The position numbers and the translations under genes were made by a program. 64,000 nucleotides of DNA. It comes from UBA4742 sp963785815. GTDB lineage: Bacteria; Actinomycetota; Acidimicrobiia; Acidimicrobiales; Acidimicrobilacustridaceae. The DNA lies in the NCBI GenBank assembly GCA_963785815.1, contig CAWAWN010000002.1:310001-374000 (forward strand), in the 5' to 3' direction. Shown piece after piece: positions 28,411 through 37,062 of the stretch; the first letter of the stretch is position 1, and each line of letters begins with the position of its first letter. The notes under the pieces were generated by a model. That model ran no database searches. It was not told where the DNA came from and saw only the letters and a program-made list of their open reading frames with translations.

Positions 28411-30642
28411 TCAGGAGGCCACCGTGCCGGCGCCCAGCGCGTCGGGGATCCGATGGCGCCACCGCTGCGTGGCGTCGGCCAGGGACACGTCGAACAGGTC
28501 CTTGACCGACAACCGGTCACCGCCGGCCACCCCGATGCGCTGCTGGGGGACCCCGGCCTGGTCGAGGACGTTGAGCACCGCGGTCAGGCGGTCGGGGTGC
28601 ACGCAGAGCACCGCCCGCGACGGGGATTCGCTGAACAGCTCGGCGTGGTCGTGGATCCGCGCCGCCTGGAAGCCGACGCCGGAGCGCACCGCCATCTCGG
28701 CCAGGGCGCCGCCGACCCCGCCGGAGCCCACGTCGTGGACGCCGAGCAGCAGCCCGCCCTGCACCAGGGCGCGCACGACGCCGGCCACCTGGGTGTGGAT
28801 GGCGGTGTCCAGGACCGGCAGGCGCCCGCCACGATGGCCGCGGGCCCGAGCCCACGCCGAGCCCGAGAGCTCGGGCTGGGTCACCCCGACCAGCACCAGT
28901 CGAGCGCCGTCGACCAGGCCCACGCCCGGCGGGCGGGCGTCGAGTCGATCGACCAGGCCCAACATGCCGATGACGGGGCTCGGGTCGATGTCAGCTCCCC
29001 GCGACTCGTTGTAGAGGCTCACGTTGCCGCCGATCACCGGGAGCCCGAAGGCGCGGCAGGCCTCGGACATCCCGTCGATGGCCTCCGACAGCTGCCACAT
29101 GACCTCCGGATGGGTGGGATTGCCGAAGTTGAGGCAGTTGACCACGGCCAACGGCCGTGCTCCCACACACGCCAGGTTGAGCAGCGATTCGGCCACCGTC
29201 AAGGCCGTTCCCTGGCGGGGATCGACGGCGCACCAGCTGTGGTTCCCGTCGGTGGTCAGCGCCAGTCCACGGCCGGTGTCGGCGCCGGTCACGGGATGGC
29301 GCAAGCGCAGCACGGTGGCATCACCGCCCGGCCCTTCCACCGTATTCAGGAACAGCTGGTGGTCGTATTGGCTCCACACCCAGGACGTGTCCATCAGCAT
29401 GTCGAGCAGATCTCCACCCGGATCATCGGACCCCTCGGGCAGGGCGGGCCCGGCCAGGGTGCGGGTGGCGACATCCCATCCCGGCGGCGGTTGCAACGGG
29501 CGCTCGTAGAGCGGCGCGTCCTCGTGCAACGAGGCGGCGGGCACGTCGGCCAGCACCTCGCCCTCCCAGCCGTCGAGGATGCGCAGCCGCCCGCCCCCGG
29601 CCGCTGGGCCCTCGGTGACCCGGCCGATGACCGAGGCCCGGACGTCCCAGCGCTCGCAGATGGCCAGCACCTGCTCGAGGTCGGCGGGCTCCACGATGGC
29701 CAGCATCCGCTCCTGCGACTCGCTGGTCAGCACCTCGAAGGGCTCCATGCCCGGCTCCCGCCGGGGGATGGCGGTGACGTCGACGTCCATCCCCACGCCG
29801 CCGCGTGATGCCGTCTCGCTGGTGGCGCAGGTCAGGCCGGCGCCGCCGAGGTCCTGGATGCCGACCACCAGCCCGGCGTCGAGCAGGGCCAGGCACGCCT
29901 CGATCAGGCGCTTCTCCTCGTAGGGGTCGCCCACCTGGACGCTGGGCCGCTTGGCCGCGTCATCGGCGTCGTCGGAGAAGCCGGCCGACGCCAGCACGCT
30001 GACCCCGCCGATGCCGTCTCGACCGGTGGTGGAGCCCAGCAGCACGGCGAGGTTGCCCACGCCGGTGGCCGCGCCCAGCACCAGCCGATCGGTGGGCAGC
30101 GTGCCCAGGCACAATACGTTGACCAGCGGGTTCTCGGCGAAGGTCTCGTCGAAGACCGTCTCGCCCCCGATGGTCGGCACCCCCACCGAGTTGCCGTAGC
30201 CCGAGATGCCGCTGACCACCCCTTCGGCGATCCAGCGGCTTCGGGGGTCGTCGAGGGGGCCCAGGCGCAGCGGGTCCATCAGGGCGATGGGGCGGGCGCC
30301 CATGGTGAAGATGTCGCGCAGGATGCCCCCGGCCCCGGTGGCCGCTCCCTGGTAGGGCTCGATGGCCGACGGGTGGTTGTGGCTCTCGATGCGCAGCGCG
30401 GCGGCGATGCCGTCGCCCACATCCACCACCCCGGCGTTCTCACCGGGACCGACCAGCACCCACTCCGCCTCGGTCGGCAAACGCCGCAGGTGCAGGCGCG
30501 ACGACTTGTAGGAGCAGTGCTCCGACCACATGACCGCGTACATGGCCAGCTCCAGGTGGTTGGGCTGGCGGCCGAGGATGCGAGCGATGTCGTCGGCCTC
30601 GTCGTCGGTCAAGCCGAGGGCGATGTGGAGGGATCCGGGCAT
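28411..30642 (-). CDS. purL: Phosphoribosylformylglycinamidine synthase subunit II
   Basis: A 743-aa large subunit of FGAM synthase in the three-part system (PurL-PurS-PurQ). Visible are MWSEHCSYKSSRLHLRR, GIAAALRIESHNHPSAIEPYQGAATG, VGVPTIGGETVFDE and the second-half GLPVIGGNVSLYNE. The small form lacks the glutaminase domain, consistent with separate purS and purQ genes about 0.7 kb upstream. First gene of its block. Confidence 0.95.
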   Translation of the reverse strand: MPGSLHIALGLTDDEADDIARILGRQPNHLELAMYAVMWSEHCSYKSSRLHLRRLPTEAEWVLVGPGENAGVVDVGDGIAAALRIESHNHPSAIEPYQGAATGAGGILRDIFTMGARPIALMDPLRLGPLDDPRSRWIAEGVVSGISGYGNSVGVPTIGGETVFDETFAENPLVNVLCLGTLPTDRLVLGAATGVGNLAVLLGSTTGRDGIGGVSVLASAGFSDDADDAAKRPSVQVGDPYEEKRLIEACLALLDAGLVVGIQDLGGAGLTCATSETASRGGVGMDVDVTAIPRREPGMEPFEVLTSESQERMLAIVEPADLEQVLAICERWDVRASVIGRVTEGPAAGGGRLRILDGWEGEVLADVPAASLHEDAPLYERPLQPPPGWDVATRTLAGPALPEGSDDPGGDLLDMLMDTSWVWSQYDHQLFLNTVEGPGGDATVLRLRHPVTGADTGRGLALTTDGNHSWCAVDPRQGTALTVAESLLNLACVGARPLAVVNCLNFGNPTHPEVMWQLSEAIDGMSEACRAFGLPVIGGNVSLYNESRGADIDPSPVIGMLGLVDRLDARPPGVGLVDGARLVLVGVTQPELSGSAWARARGHRGGRLPVLDTAIHTQVAGVVRALVQGGLLLGVHDVGSGGVGGALAEMAVRSGVGFQAARIHDHAELFSESPSRAVLCVHPDRLTAVLNVLDQAGVPQQRIGVAGGDRLSVKDLFDVSLADATQRWRHRIPDALGAGTVAS

Positions 30643-30756
30643 ACCGGCACGCTACCCGAGGCGACCCCGGGCCTCGCCCGCCGCCGAGAACGTCCCCGGG
30701 GTCCGGTGCGCAGAGAAAGTGGGTCGCCAGGTAATGGGATGGTCACCTAGCTTGCA

Positions 30757-30799
30757 ATCACACATATAAATGTGATCCTCTGAGTGGTATGCCTACCAC
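30757..30799 (+). promoter_or_regulatory. AT-rich palindromic promoter region and start-codon hairpin of the 138-aa gene
   Basis: ATCACA (30757-30762) and TGTGAT (30771-30776) flank an AT-rich CATATAAA, in a window otherwise very GC-rich; TATAAAT could be a -10 element. A second inverted repeat GTGGTA / TACCAC (30784-30789 and 30794-30799) encloses the ATG at 30789, so the start codon can be held in a hairpin. Confidence 0.4.
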
Positions 30800-31206
30800 G
30801 AAGCGCAAGAAGACCACGATGTCCGACTCACACAAGGCGGCATTGGCAGAGGGGCGGGCCCAGGGTCGTGCAGTGCGCAACTACCTCGAGGCGATCGAGG
30901 CGCACAAGCCCAAGCGGGGGCGCAAGCGCACACCCGATTCCATGACGAAGCGTCTGGCCAAGATCGAGACCGAGTACGCCGAAGGAGACCAGCTCAAGCG
31001 GCTGCAACTGGCCCAAGAGCGGCTCGATCTGCAACGCGAAGTTGAGCGCGGCGCAGCACGCGGTCGACCTGTCCGCCCTCGAGGCCGACTTCGTCGCCGC
31101 GGCCAAGGGCTACGGCGAGCGCAAGGGCATCGGCTACGCGGCCTGGCGCGAGGTGGGGGTGCCGGACTCCGTGCTGCGCAGCGCCGGCATCTCCCGCAGC
31201 GCCTGA
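30789..31206 (+). CDS. Conserved actinobacterial hypothetical protein, frameshifted
   Basis: ATG 30789 opens a basic protein (MPTTKRKKTTMSDSHKAAL, then RGRKRTPDSMTKRLAKIETEYAEGD, then RLQLAQERLDLQRE). At about 31040 the natural continuation moves to the +1 frame as LSAAQHAVDLSALEADFVAAAKGYGERKGIGYAAWREVGVP, ending at TGA 31206. The span is 418 nt, one base too long; removing one A at 31039-31040 gives an intact 138-aa protein, DLQRE-LSAAQH. Without the repair the frame runs to 31241 as Arg-rich nonsense. The protein is helical, has a histone-like basic first half and no known function. It lies between purL and purQ, on the opposite strand. Confidence 0.65.
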
Positions 31207-31240
31207 CCACGCTCAGGGAAGGCGAAGGCCGCCAGGCCTG

Positions 31241-31315
31241 AGCCGCTGGACCGACGACACCCAGATGGCGAAGCGCCCGCAGGGAGGCTCGCCGACCGAA
31301 GGGCCAAGAGATCAG
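31241..31315 (-). repeat. Intergenic repeat copy A, beginning at the purQ stop codon
   Basis: About 75 bp nearly identical to the element at 35233-35339. In purQ orientation it starts with the stop codon (TGATCTCTTGGCCC), continues with GGTCGGCGAGCCTCCCTGCG and ends at GGTCCAGCGGCT. See the finding on this repeat. Confidence 0.7.
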
Positions 31316-31974
31316 GCCGCCTTCAGCAGCGACTGCAGCAGCAGGACGCCGTCGCAGCTGCCCAACAGCTCGGCCGACGCCCGCTCGGGGTGGGGCATGA
31401 GCCCCACCACGTTGCGCTCGGCCGAGCAGACCCCGGCGATGTCGTCCATCGAGCCGTTGGGGTTGTCGGTGTAGCGCAGCACCACGCGCTCGTCGGCTCG
31501 GAGCTCGGCCAGCACCTCGGGCGAGCAGGTGTAGTTGCCCTCGAAGTGGTTGATGGGCAGCTGGAGGACCGACCCGGCCTCGGTGGCCGAGGTCAGCACC
31601 GAGTCGGTCGACTCGACCCGCACCCCGACGGTGGTGCACAGGAACTTGAGGCCGCGGTTCTTCTGCAGCGCGCCCGGCAGGAGCCCGGCCTCGGTGAGCA
31701 CCTGGAAGCCGTTGCAGATGCCCACCACCGGGCCGCCGGATCGGGCGAAGCCCACCACCGCCTCCATGACCGGCGAGAAGCGGGCGATGGCCCCGGGGCG
31801 CAGGTAGTCGCCGTGGGCGAAGCCGCCGGGCACGATGACGGCGTCGACGTCGCCCACCGTGGGGTCGCGGTGCCACAGGATCTCGCCCTGGCCTCCGAGC
31901 TGGTCGATGGCGTCGACCGCGTCCTGCTCGCAGTTCGAGCCCGGGAACAGCACCACCCCGACCCGCGTGCTCAC
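31312..31974 (-). CDS. purQ: Phosphoribosylformylglycinamidine synthase subunit I (glutaminase)
   Basis: A 220-aa class I glutamine amidotransferase that feeds ammonia to PurL. The nucleophile elbow is GICNGFQVLTEAGLL, the N terminus is GVVLFPGSNCEQDAVDAI, and His/Glu of the triad are in MPHPERAS. GTG 31974 overlaps the purS stop by 4 bp (GTGA), so the longer frame to 32049 is not used. Last gene of purB-purC-purS-purQ. Confidence 0.95.
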   Translation of the reverse strand: MSTRVGVVLFPGSNCEQDAVDAIDQLGGQGEILWHRDPTVGDVDAVIVPGGFAHGDYLRPGAIARFSPVMEAVVGFARSGGPVVGICNGFQVLTEAGLLPGALQKNRGLKFLCTTVGVRVESTDSVLTSATEAGSVLQLPINHFEGNYTCSPEVLAELRADERVVLRYTDNPNGSMDDIAGVCSAERNVVGLMPHPERASAELLGSCDGVLLLQSLLKAA

Positions 31975-32237
31975 GAGGCTGCCGGCTCGGGCTGGGCCAC
32001 CTCGATGCGGACGTCCTCGATCACCGGGTTGGCCAGGAAGCGCTCGCACAGGTCCTCGACCCGGGTGCGGGCCGTGGCCTCGTCGGGCGCCTCGATCTCG
32101 AAGCGGATGCTCTTGCCCACCCGCACCCGGCTGATGGCGTCGAAGCCCAGGGTGGGCAGGGCGCGCTCGATGGTCGACCCCTGCGGGTCGGCGATGCCGG
32201 GGCGGAGCTGGACGTCGACGTGGACGGCGAAGACCAT
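31971..32237 (-). CDS. purS: Phosphoribosylformylglycinamidine synthase subunit PurS
   Basis: An 88-aa small subunit that bridges PurL and PurQ. Sequence marks are VFAVHVDVQLRPGIADPQGSTIERALPTLGF and VRVGKSIRFEIEAPD. ATG 32237 lies 13 bp after purC; the stop overlaps purQ by 4 bp. Larger overlapping frames here are not real. Confidence 0.92.
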   Translation of the reverse strand: MVFAVHVDVQLRPGIADPQGSTIERALPTLGFDAISRVRVGKSIRFEIEAPDEATARTRVEDLCERFLANPVIEDVRIEVAQPEPAAS

Positions 32238-32250
32238 GGGAGCAATTGTG

Positions 32251-33147
32251 TCAGGCACCGGTGGTGCCGCCGGGCCAGTCGGCCAGGTCGAGGCCGGTGA
32301 TGCGCTCGTAGGCCTCGACGTAGCGGTCACGCGAGGCCAGCACCACCTCGGCGGGCAGCTGGGGTGGGGGCGGCTGCTTGTTCCAGTCGAGGCCGTCGAG
32401 GAAGTCACGCACCGGCTGCTTGTCGAACGACGGCGGCGTGGTGCCCGGGGTGGCCGCGTCGGCCGGCCAGAACCGCGACGAGTCGGGCGTGAGCACCTCG
32501 TCGGCCACCACCAGCTCGCCATCCACCAAGCCGAGCTCGAACTTGGTGTCGGCGATGATGATCCCGCGCTCGAGAGCCCGAGCCGCCCCCCGCCGGTACA
32601 GCTCCAGGGACACGTCGCGGGCCCGGCCCGCCAACTCGGCTCCCACCAGGTCGACGGCCTGGTCGAAGGAGATGTTCTCGTCGTGGCCCTCGGCCGCCTT
32701 GGTCGACGGGGTGAACACCGGCTCGGGCAGGGGCGAGGACTCCAGCAGCCCCTCGGGCAGCGCGGAGCCGTGCATGGTGCCGTTGGCGCGGTACTCCTTC
32801 CAGGCCGAGCCGGTGATGTAGCCGCGGACGATGCACTCCAGCGACAGCATCTCGGCCTTGCGGCACAACATGACGCGCCCGGCCAGGTCGGGGTGCTGCG
32901 CCCCCTCGGGCAGGTCGGCCAGGTCGGTGGAGATCAGGTGGCTGGGGGCCACGTCGGCCAGCTCGTCGAACCAGAACGACGACATGGCGGTGAGCACGCG
33001 GCCCTTGTCCGGGATCGGCTCGTTCATCACCACGTCGAAGGCGGAGAGGCGGTCGGAGGTGACCAGCAGCAGCCGACCCTGGCCGGCGTCGTAGATGTCG
33101 CGGACCTTGCCCGAGTAGAGGTGAGGGAGTTGGACCTCGTACGTCAC
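32251..33147 (-). CDS. purC: Phosphoribosylaminoimidazole-succinocarboxamide synthase
   Basis: A 298-aa enzyme joining CAIR and aspartate to SAICAR. Motifs: LYSGKVRDIYDAG, TSDRLSAFDVVM, VRGYITGSAWKEY and IADTKFELGLVDGELVVADEVLTPDSSRFW. GTG 33147 has AGGAG 6 nt upstream and fits homologues. An in-frame GTG at 33228 overlaps the purB stop by 4 bp and would add 27 residues; it is possible but less likely. Confidence 0.92.
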   Translation of the reverse strand: MTYEVQLPHLYSGKVRDIYDAGQGRLLLVTSDRLSAFDVVMNEPIPDKGRVLTAMSSFWFDELADVAPSHLISTDLADLPEGAQHPDLAGRVMLCRKAEMLSLECIVRGYITGSAWKEYRANGTMHGSALPEGLLESSPLPEPVFTPSTKAAEGHDENISFDQAVDLVGAELAGRARDVSLELYRRGAARALERGIIIADTKFELGLVDGELVVADEVLTPDSSRFWPADAATPGTTPPSFDKQPVRDFLDGLDWNKQPPPPQLPAEVVLASRDRYVEAYERITGLDLADWPGGTTGA

Positions 33148-33224
33148 GGATGCTCCTGGGGTGTCGTGGTTCGTTGGACGGGGGACGCGGGGTGGCTCGA
33201 CGACCCTCGGGGGCTCGGCGGTCG

Positions 33225-34652
33225 TCACAGGATCGGGGCGGGGCGGTAGCCGGCGGCCTCGGGGTGGGCCACCACGATGGGCTCGACGGCGGCCACGAAG
33301 GCGGCCACCTGGTGGGGCGCCGCCCCCACGAAGTCGAGCGGATCGGCCAGCAGGTCGGCCAGGGCCTCGCCGTCGAGCCCGAGGCGGGGATCGGCGGCCA
33401 GGCGCGCCACCAGGTCGTTGCCGGGAGCACCCTGTTGGCGCTGGGCCAGCGCCACCGCCACCGCGTGCTCCTTGATGGCCTCATGGGCCTGCTCTCGGCC
33501 CACGCCGGCGCGCACCGCGGCCATGAGCACCTTGGTGGTGGCCAGGAAGGGCAGGTACCGCTCGAGCTCGCGGTCGATCACCGCGGGATACGACCCGAAC
33601 TCGCGGAGCACCGACAGGAACGTCTCGTACAGCCCGTCGACGGCGAAGAAGGCGTCGGGCAGCGCCACCCGTCGCACCACCGAGCAGCTCACGTCGCCTT
33701 CGTTCCACTGGTCGCCGGCCAGCCCGGCCACCATCGTCAGGTGGCCGCGCAGGACCTGTTCGAGACCGTTGATGCGCTCGCAGGACCGGGTGTTCATCTT
33801 GTGGGGCATGGCCGACGAGCCCACCTGGCCCTCGACGAAGCCCTCGGTGGCCAGCTCCTGGCCGGCCATCAGGCGGATGGTGAGGGCCAGGCTGGAGGGA
33901 GCGGCCGCCGCCTGCACCAGGGCCGCCACCACGTCGAGGTCGAGCGAGCGCGGGTACACCTGGCCCACGTTGGCGAGCACGTGGTCGAAGTCCAGGTGGC
34001 GGGCCACGGCCGCCTCGAGCTGGTCGAGCCGTTCCAGGTCGCCGTCGAGCAGGTCGAGCTGGTCCTGCTGGGTGCCGACCGGGCCCTTGAGCCCGCGCAG
34101 CGGGTAGCGCTCGACGAGCTGGTCGACGCGCTGGTACGCGACCAGCAGCTCCTGGCCGGCGTTGGCGAAGCGCTTGCCCAGGGTGGTGGCCTGGGCGGCC
34201 ACGTTGTGGCTGCGACCCACCATGACCAGCTCGGCGTCGGCCGCGGCCAGCTCGGCCAGGCGGGCCAGAGCGGTGACCATGCGGTCGCGGACGAGCTGGA
34301 GCGAGGAGCGGATCTGCAGCTGCTCCACGTTCTCGGTCAGGTCGCGAGAGGTCATGCCCTTGTGGACGTGCTCGTACCCAGCCAGGGAGGAGAACTCCTC
34401 GATGCGGGCCTTCACGTCGTGGCGGGTGACCCGTTCGCGGGCCTCGATGGCCTCGAGGTCGACCACGTCGACCACCTTCTCGTAGGCCTCGATGGCTTCC
34501 GCCGGCACGTCGATGCCCAGCTCGCGCTGGGCTCGGAGGACGGCCAACCAGAGCTGGCGCTCGAGCACCACCTTGGTGGTCGGGGTCCAGCGCTGGACCA
34601 TGTCGGCGCTCGCGTACCGGGCCGCGAGGACGTTTGGGAGCTCTGGCGCCAC
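33225..34652 (-). CDS. purB: Adenylosuccinate lyase
   Basis: A 475-aa fumarase-superfamily enzyme acting twice in purine synthesis (SAICAR to AICAR, adenylosuccinate to AMP). The signature GSSAMPHKMNTRSCERI and the start region LPNVLAARYASADMVQRW are clear, along with HVHKGMTSRDLTENV. GTG 34652 matches the start of homologues; the in-frame extension to 35000 is Arg/Pro-rich and runs through an intergenic repeat and the opposite-strand zinc-finger gene. First gene of its block. Confidence 0.95.
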   Translation of the reverse strand: MAPELPNVLAARYASADMVQRWTPTTKVVLERQLWLAVLRAQRELGIDVPAEAIEAYEKVVDVVDLEAIEARERVTRHDVKARIEEFSSLAGYEHVHKGMTSRDLTENVEQLQIRSSLQLVRDRMVTALARLAELAAADAELVMVGRSHNVAAQATTLGKRFANAGQELLVAYQRVDQLVERYPLRGLKGPVGTQQDQLDLLDGDLERLDQLEAAVARHLDFDHVLANVGQVYPRSLDLDVVAALVQAAAAPSSLALTIRLMAGQELATEGFVEGQVGSSAMPHKMNTRSCERINGLEQVLRGHLTMVAGLAGDQWNEGDVSCSVVRRVALPDAFFAVDGLYETFLSVLREFGSYPAVIDRELERYLPFLATTKVLMAAVRAGVGREQAHEAIKEHAVAVALAQRQQGAPGNDLVARLAADPRLGLDGEALADLLADPLDFVGAAPHQVAAFVAAVEPIVVAHPEAAGYRPAPIL

Positions 34653-34690
34653 TCCCTCGATCCTACCGGCCGCAACCGGTCGCCTCGAAA

Positions 34691-34720
34691 GGCCCCGCCG
34701 ACCGGAGGGCCTAGGGAGAT
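34691..34720 (-). repeat. Intergenic repeat copy C (partial, 30 bp)
   Basis: A 30-bp piece matching the core of the repeats at 31241-31315 and 35233-35339 (GCCGACCGGAGGGCC followed by AGGGAGAT). It lies in the 200-bp gap between purB and the zinc-finger gene; the rest of the gap shows nothing else. Confidence 0.5.
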
Positions 34721-34855
34721 GGGTCGGATGCCTCAATTCCGGGCCGAAAGGCCCGATTGCATCAAGGCGTCGGATCCCTCCGTCGAAGTATCGCCAAGGA
34801 AAAGCAGCGAGCCCGACGCCGGCTCGTCGAGTGCGAGAGACAGAGGTATCGATCG

Positions 34856-35236
34856 ATGGAAGAGCGGTGCGCGCGACACCAGTTCGAGGCGGCTGAGGAC
34901 GTCTGCCGGAGTTGCGGGCACGACTTCTGCGGTGAGTGCCTGGTGTACGCCTTCGGCGCCAACAAGCCTCCGTACTGCCTCTCGTGCGCGCTGGCCGCAT
35001 CCGGCGTCCGCTCGACCGCCACCATCCGGCCCGTGCGCTCCAAGCGGGAGATCAAGGACCGTCACAAGCAGTGGTGCCGGGCTCGCAGCTCTGGCCATCG
35101 GGAGACGACCCGGGTCGAGGTGTCCCCGTTCGACGACTTCGTCAGCTCGGCCCCCGTCCCCGACCTCGAGCAGGAGAACCCCCTGGCCTGGCTGGACGAG
35201 CACCTCGGCGGCACCGGCGAGCGCGTGCCCTTCTGA
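34856..35236 (+). CDS. Small zinc-finger (B-box-like) protein
   Basis: A 126-aa soluble protein. The N-terminal half holds a Cys/His cluster, CARHQFEAAEDVCRSCGHDFCGECLVYAFGANKPPYCLSC, which matches a B-box/treble-clef type zinc site (C-x2-H, C-x2-C, C-x2-C, C-x2-C spacing). The rest is polar and ends DEHLGGTGERVPF. ATG 34856 directly precedes the finger; an in-frame TTG at 34757 would add 33 basic residues. Its stop codon is the first codon of the repeat that follows. Role unknown; lies between purB and purE on the opposite strand. Confidence 0.7.
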   Translation: MEERCARHQFEAAEDVCRSCGHDFCGECLVYAFGANKPPYCLSCALAASGVRSTATIRPVRSKREIKDRHKQWCRARSSGHRETTRVEVSPFDDFVSSAPVPDLEQENPLAWLDEHLGGTGERVPF

Positions 35237-35339
35237 TCTCCTGGCCCTCTGGTCGGCGAGCCTCCGCTGGCTTGGCCCTCCGGTCGGCGGGGCCTCCCTG
35301 CGGGCGCCTTCGGCATCTGGGTTTCACCGGTCCAGCGGC
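35233..35339 (+). repeat. Intergenic repeat copy B, beginning at the zinc-finger gene stop codon
   Basis: About 107 bp. It begins at the stop codon (TGATCTCCTGGCCC) and shares with copy A the order GGTCGGCGAGCCTCC, CTGCGGGCGC, TTCGGCATCTGGGT and GGTCCAGCGGCT. It contains an internal duplication of about 33 bp (two GGCCCTC-x-GGTCGGCG units) absent from copy A. Confidence 0.7.
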
Positions 35340-35377
35340 TTCGCTCTGCTCCGCCGCGCCAACCGATCTAGACCGGT

Positions 35378-35830
35378 TCAGGTGGCGGCAGCGCGCTGCT
35401 CTCGGTCGGCGGCCAGCTTCTCGGCCAGGGCGGGGTCGGAGATGGCCAGCATCTCGACCACCAGCAGCGCGGCGTTGAGCGAGCCGTCGATGGCCACGGT
35501 GGCCACGGGGATGCCCTTGGGCATCTGCACGGTGGCGTAGAGCGCGTCGACCCCGTTGAGGGCACCGCCCGACAGGGGCACGCCCACCACCGGCAGCGTG
35601 GTGTGGGCCGCCACCACCCCGGCCAGGTGAGCGGCCATGCCCGCCCCGCAGATGAAGGCCACGTAGCCCTCCTCGCGGGCCGTGCTCACCAGCTCCACCA
35701 CCTGGTGGGGGTTGCGGTGAGCCGACAGCACGCGCACGTCCGCCTCCAGACCGAAGGACTCGAGCGTCTCGGACGCCGCCTTCATCTTGTCCCGGTCGTT
35801 CGGCGATCCCATCAGGATTCCAACCTTCAC
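35378..35830 (-). CDS. purE: N5-carboxyaminoimidazole ribonucleotide mutase
   Basis: A 150-aa class I PurE that converts N5-CAIR to CAIR. Motifs: ILMGSPNDRDKM, VLSAHRNPHQV, FICGAGMAAHLAGVVA and PLSGGALNGVDALYATVQMPKGIPVATVA. GTG 35830 overlaps the purD stop by 4 bp. PurK, the usual partner, is not in the window. Confidence 0.95.
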   Translation of the reverse strand: MKVGILMGSPNDRDKMKAASETLESFGLEADVRVLSAHRNPHQVVELVSTAREEGYVAFICGAGMAAHLAGVVAAHTTLPVVGVPLSGGALNGVDALYATVQMPKGIPVATVAIDGSLNAALLVVEMLAISDPALAEKLAADREQRAAAT

Positions 35831-37062
35831 AGCAGCTCCTTCGTCGGGTGGGCAGCGATGTCGGTGCGCACGTGCAGGCCGGGCCAGCTCAAGCAGGCCA
35901 CGGCCTGGTAGGCGCGTTGTCGAGCGGTGGCGATGTCGGGTCCGAGGGCGGTGACGTCGAGCACCCGACCTCCGGCGGTGACCAGCCCGCCACCGCGGCC
36001 GACCCCCACGCCGGCGCAGAAGACGGTCACGCCCTCGACGTGGCTGGCCGCCTCCAACCCGTGGATCTCGTCACCCAGGCGCGGGGAGCGCGGGTAGCCC
36101 TCGGACGCAACCACCACCGTCACCGCGGCGTCGTCCACGAACCCGGGCTCGGTGTGGATGGCCCCGGACGCGGCCTGGGCCAGCAGCTCGCCCAGGTCGC
36201 CGGCCATCCGGGGCAGCACCACCTGGGTCTCCGGATCGCCGAAGCGCACGTTGTACTCGATGACCTTGGGCCCCTCGGCGGTGAGCATCAGCCCGGCGTA
36301 GAGCACGCCCCGGTAGTCGATCTCCTGGGCCGACAGGGCGGCCAGGGTGGGATCGACGGCCCGCTCCATGACCAGGTCCATGACCTCGGCCCCCGCGGCC
36401 GGCACCGGCGAGTAGGCGCCCATGCCCCCGGTGTTGGGGCCCTCGTCGCCGTCGCCCACCCGCTTGAAGTCCTGGGCGGGGGCCAGCGCCACGGCCCGGT
36501 GGCCGTCGCACACGGCCAGCACGGACAGCTCGGGACCCCGCAGGCCCTCCTCGATGACCACGGTGCGGCCGGCGTCGCCGAACGCCTCGCCCGACAGGTA
36601 GGCCTGCACGGCGTCGCGGGCCTCGGACCTCGATTCGGTGACCAGCACGCCCTTGCCCGAAGCCAGCCCGTCGGTCTTGATCACGAACAGGTCGCCCATG
36701 GAGTCGAGGTAGTCGAGCGCCGGATCGACCTGGTCGAAGGCCTGGTAGCGCGCCGTGGGCACGCCGGCCTCGACCAGCACCTGCTTCATCCAGCGCTTCG
36801 AGCCCTCCAGTTGCGCGCCGTCGTGGCCCGGGCCGAAGACCAGCTTGCCCTGGGCCCGCAGCTCGTCGGCCAGGCCCGCCACCAGCGGCACCTCAGGCCC
36901 GATCACGAACAGGTCGGCATCGACCTCGGTGGGTGGACGGTCGGTCGAGCCCGGTATGCCGGGGTTGCCCGGGGTCACCACCACTTGGGCGTGGCGACCC
37001 AGCACGTGGGCCAGGGCGTGCTCGCGCCCGCCCGACCCCACCACGCACACCCTCGGGCTCAT
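35827..37062 (-). CDS. purD: Phosphoribosylamine-glycine ligase
   Basis: A 411-aa ATP-grasp enzyme making GAR. Seen are VVGSGGREHALAHVLGRH, FVIGPEVPLVAGLADELR, FVIKTDGLASGKGVLV, TGGMGAYSPVP and VIEYNVRFGDPETQVVLPRM. ATG 37062 overlaps the purA stop by 4 bp and the stop overlaps purE by 4 bp: a translationally coupled trio. Confidence 0.95.
   Translation of the reverse strand: MSPRVCVVGSGGREHALAHVLGRHAQVVVTPGNPGIPGSTDRPPTEVDADLFVIGPEVPLVAGLADELRAQGKLVFGPGHDGAQLEGSKRWMKQVLVEAGVPTARYQAFDQVDPALDYLDSMGDLFVIKTDGLASGKGVLVTESRSEARDAVQAYLSGEAFGDAGRTVVIEEGLRGPELSVLAVCDGHRAVALAPAQDFKRVGDGDEGPNTGGMGAYSPVPAAGAEVMDLVMERAVDPTLAALSAQEIDYRGVLYAGLMLTAEGPKVIEYNVRFGDPETQVVLPRMAGDLGELLAQAASGAIHTEPGFVDDAAVTVVVASEGYPRSPRLGDEIHGLEAASHVEGVTVFCAGVGVGRGGGLVTAGGRVLDVTALGPDIATARQRAYQAVACLSWPGLHVRTDIAAHPTKELL

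Noticed and set aside
30757..30776. CRP-type binding site
   Set aside because: The half-sites are in the inverse order (TCACA then TGTGA) with a different spacing from the CRP consensus.
31390..33249. 619-aa plus-strand frame opposite purQ, purS and purC
   Set aside because: Antisense artefact; the minus strand has three coupled purine genes.
33150..35540. 796-aa plus-strand frame opposite purB
   Set aside because: Antisense artefact running through intergenic repeats and another gene.
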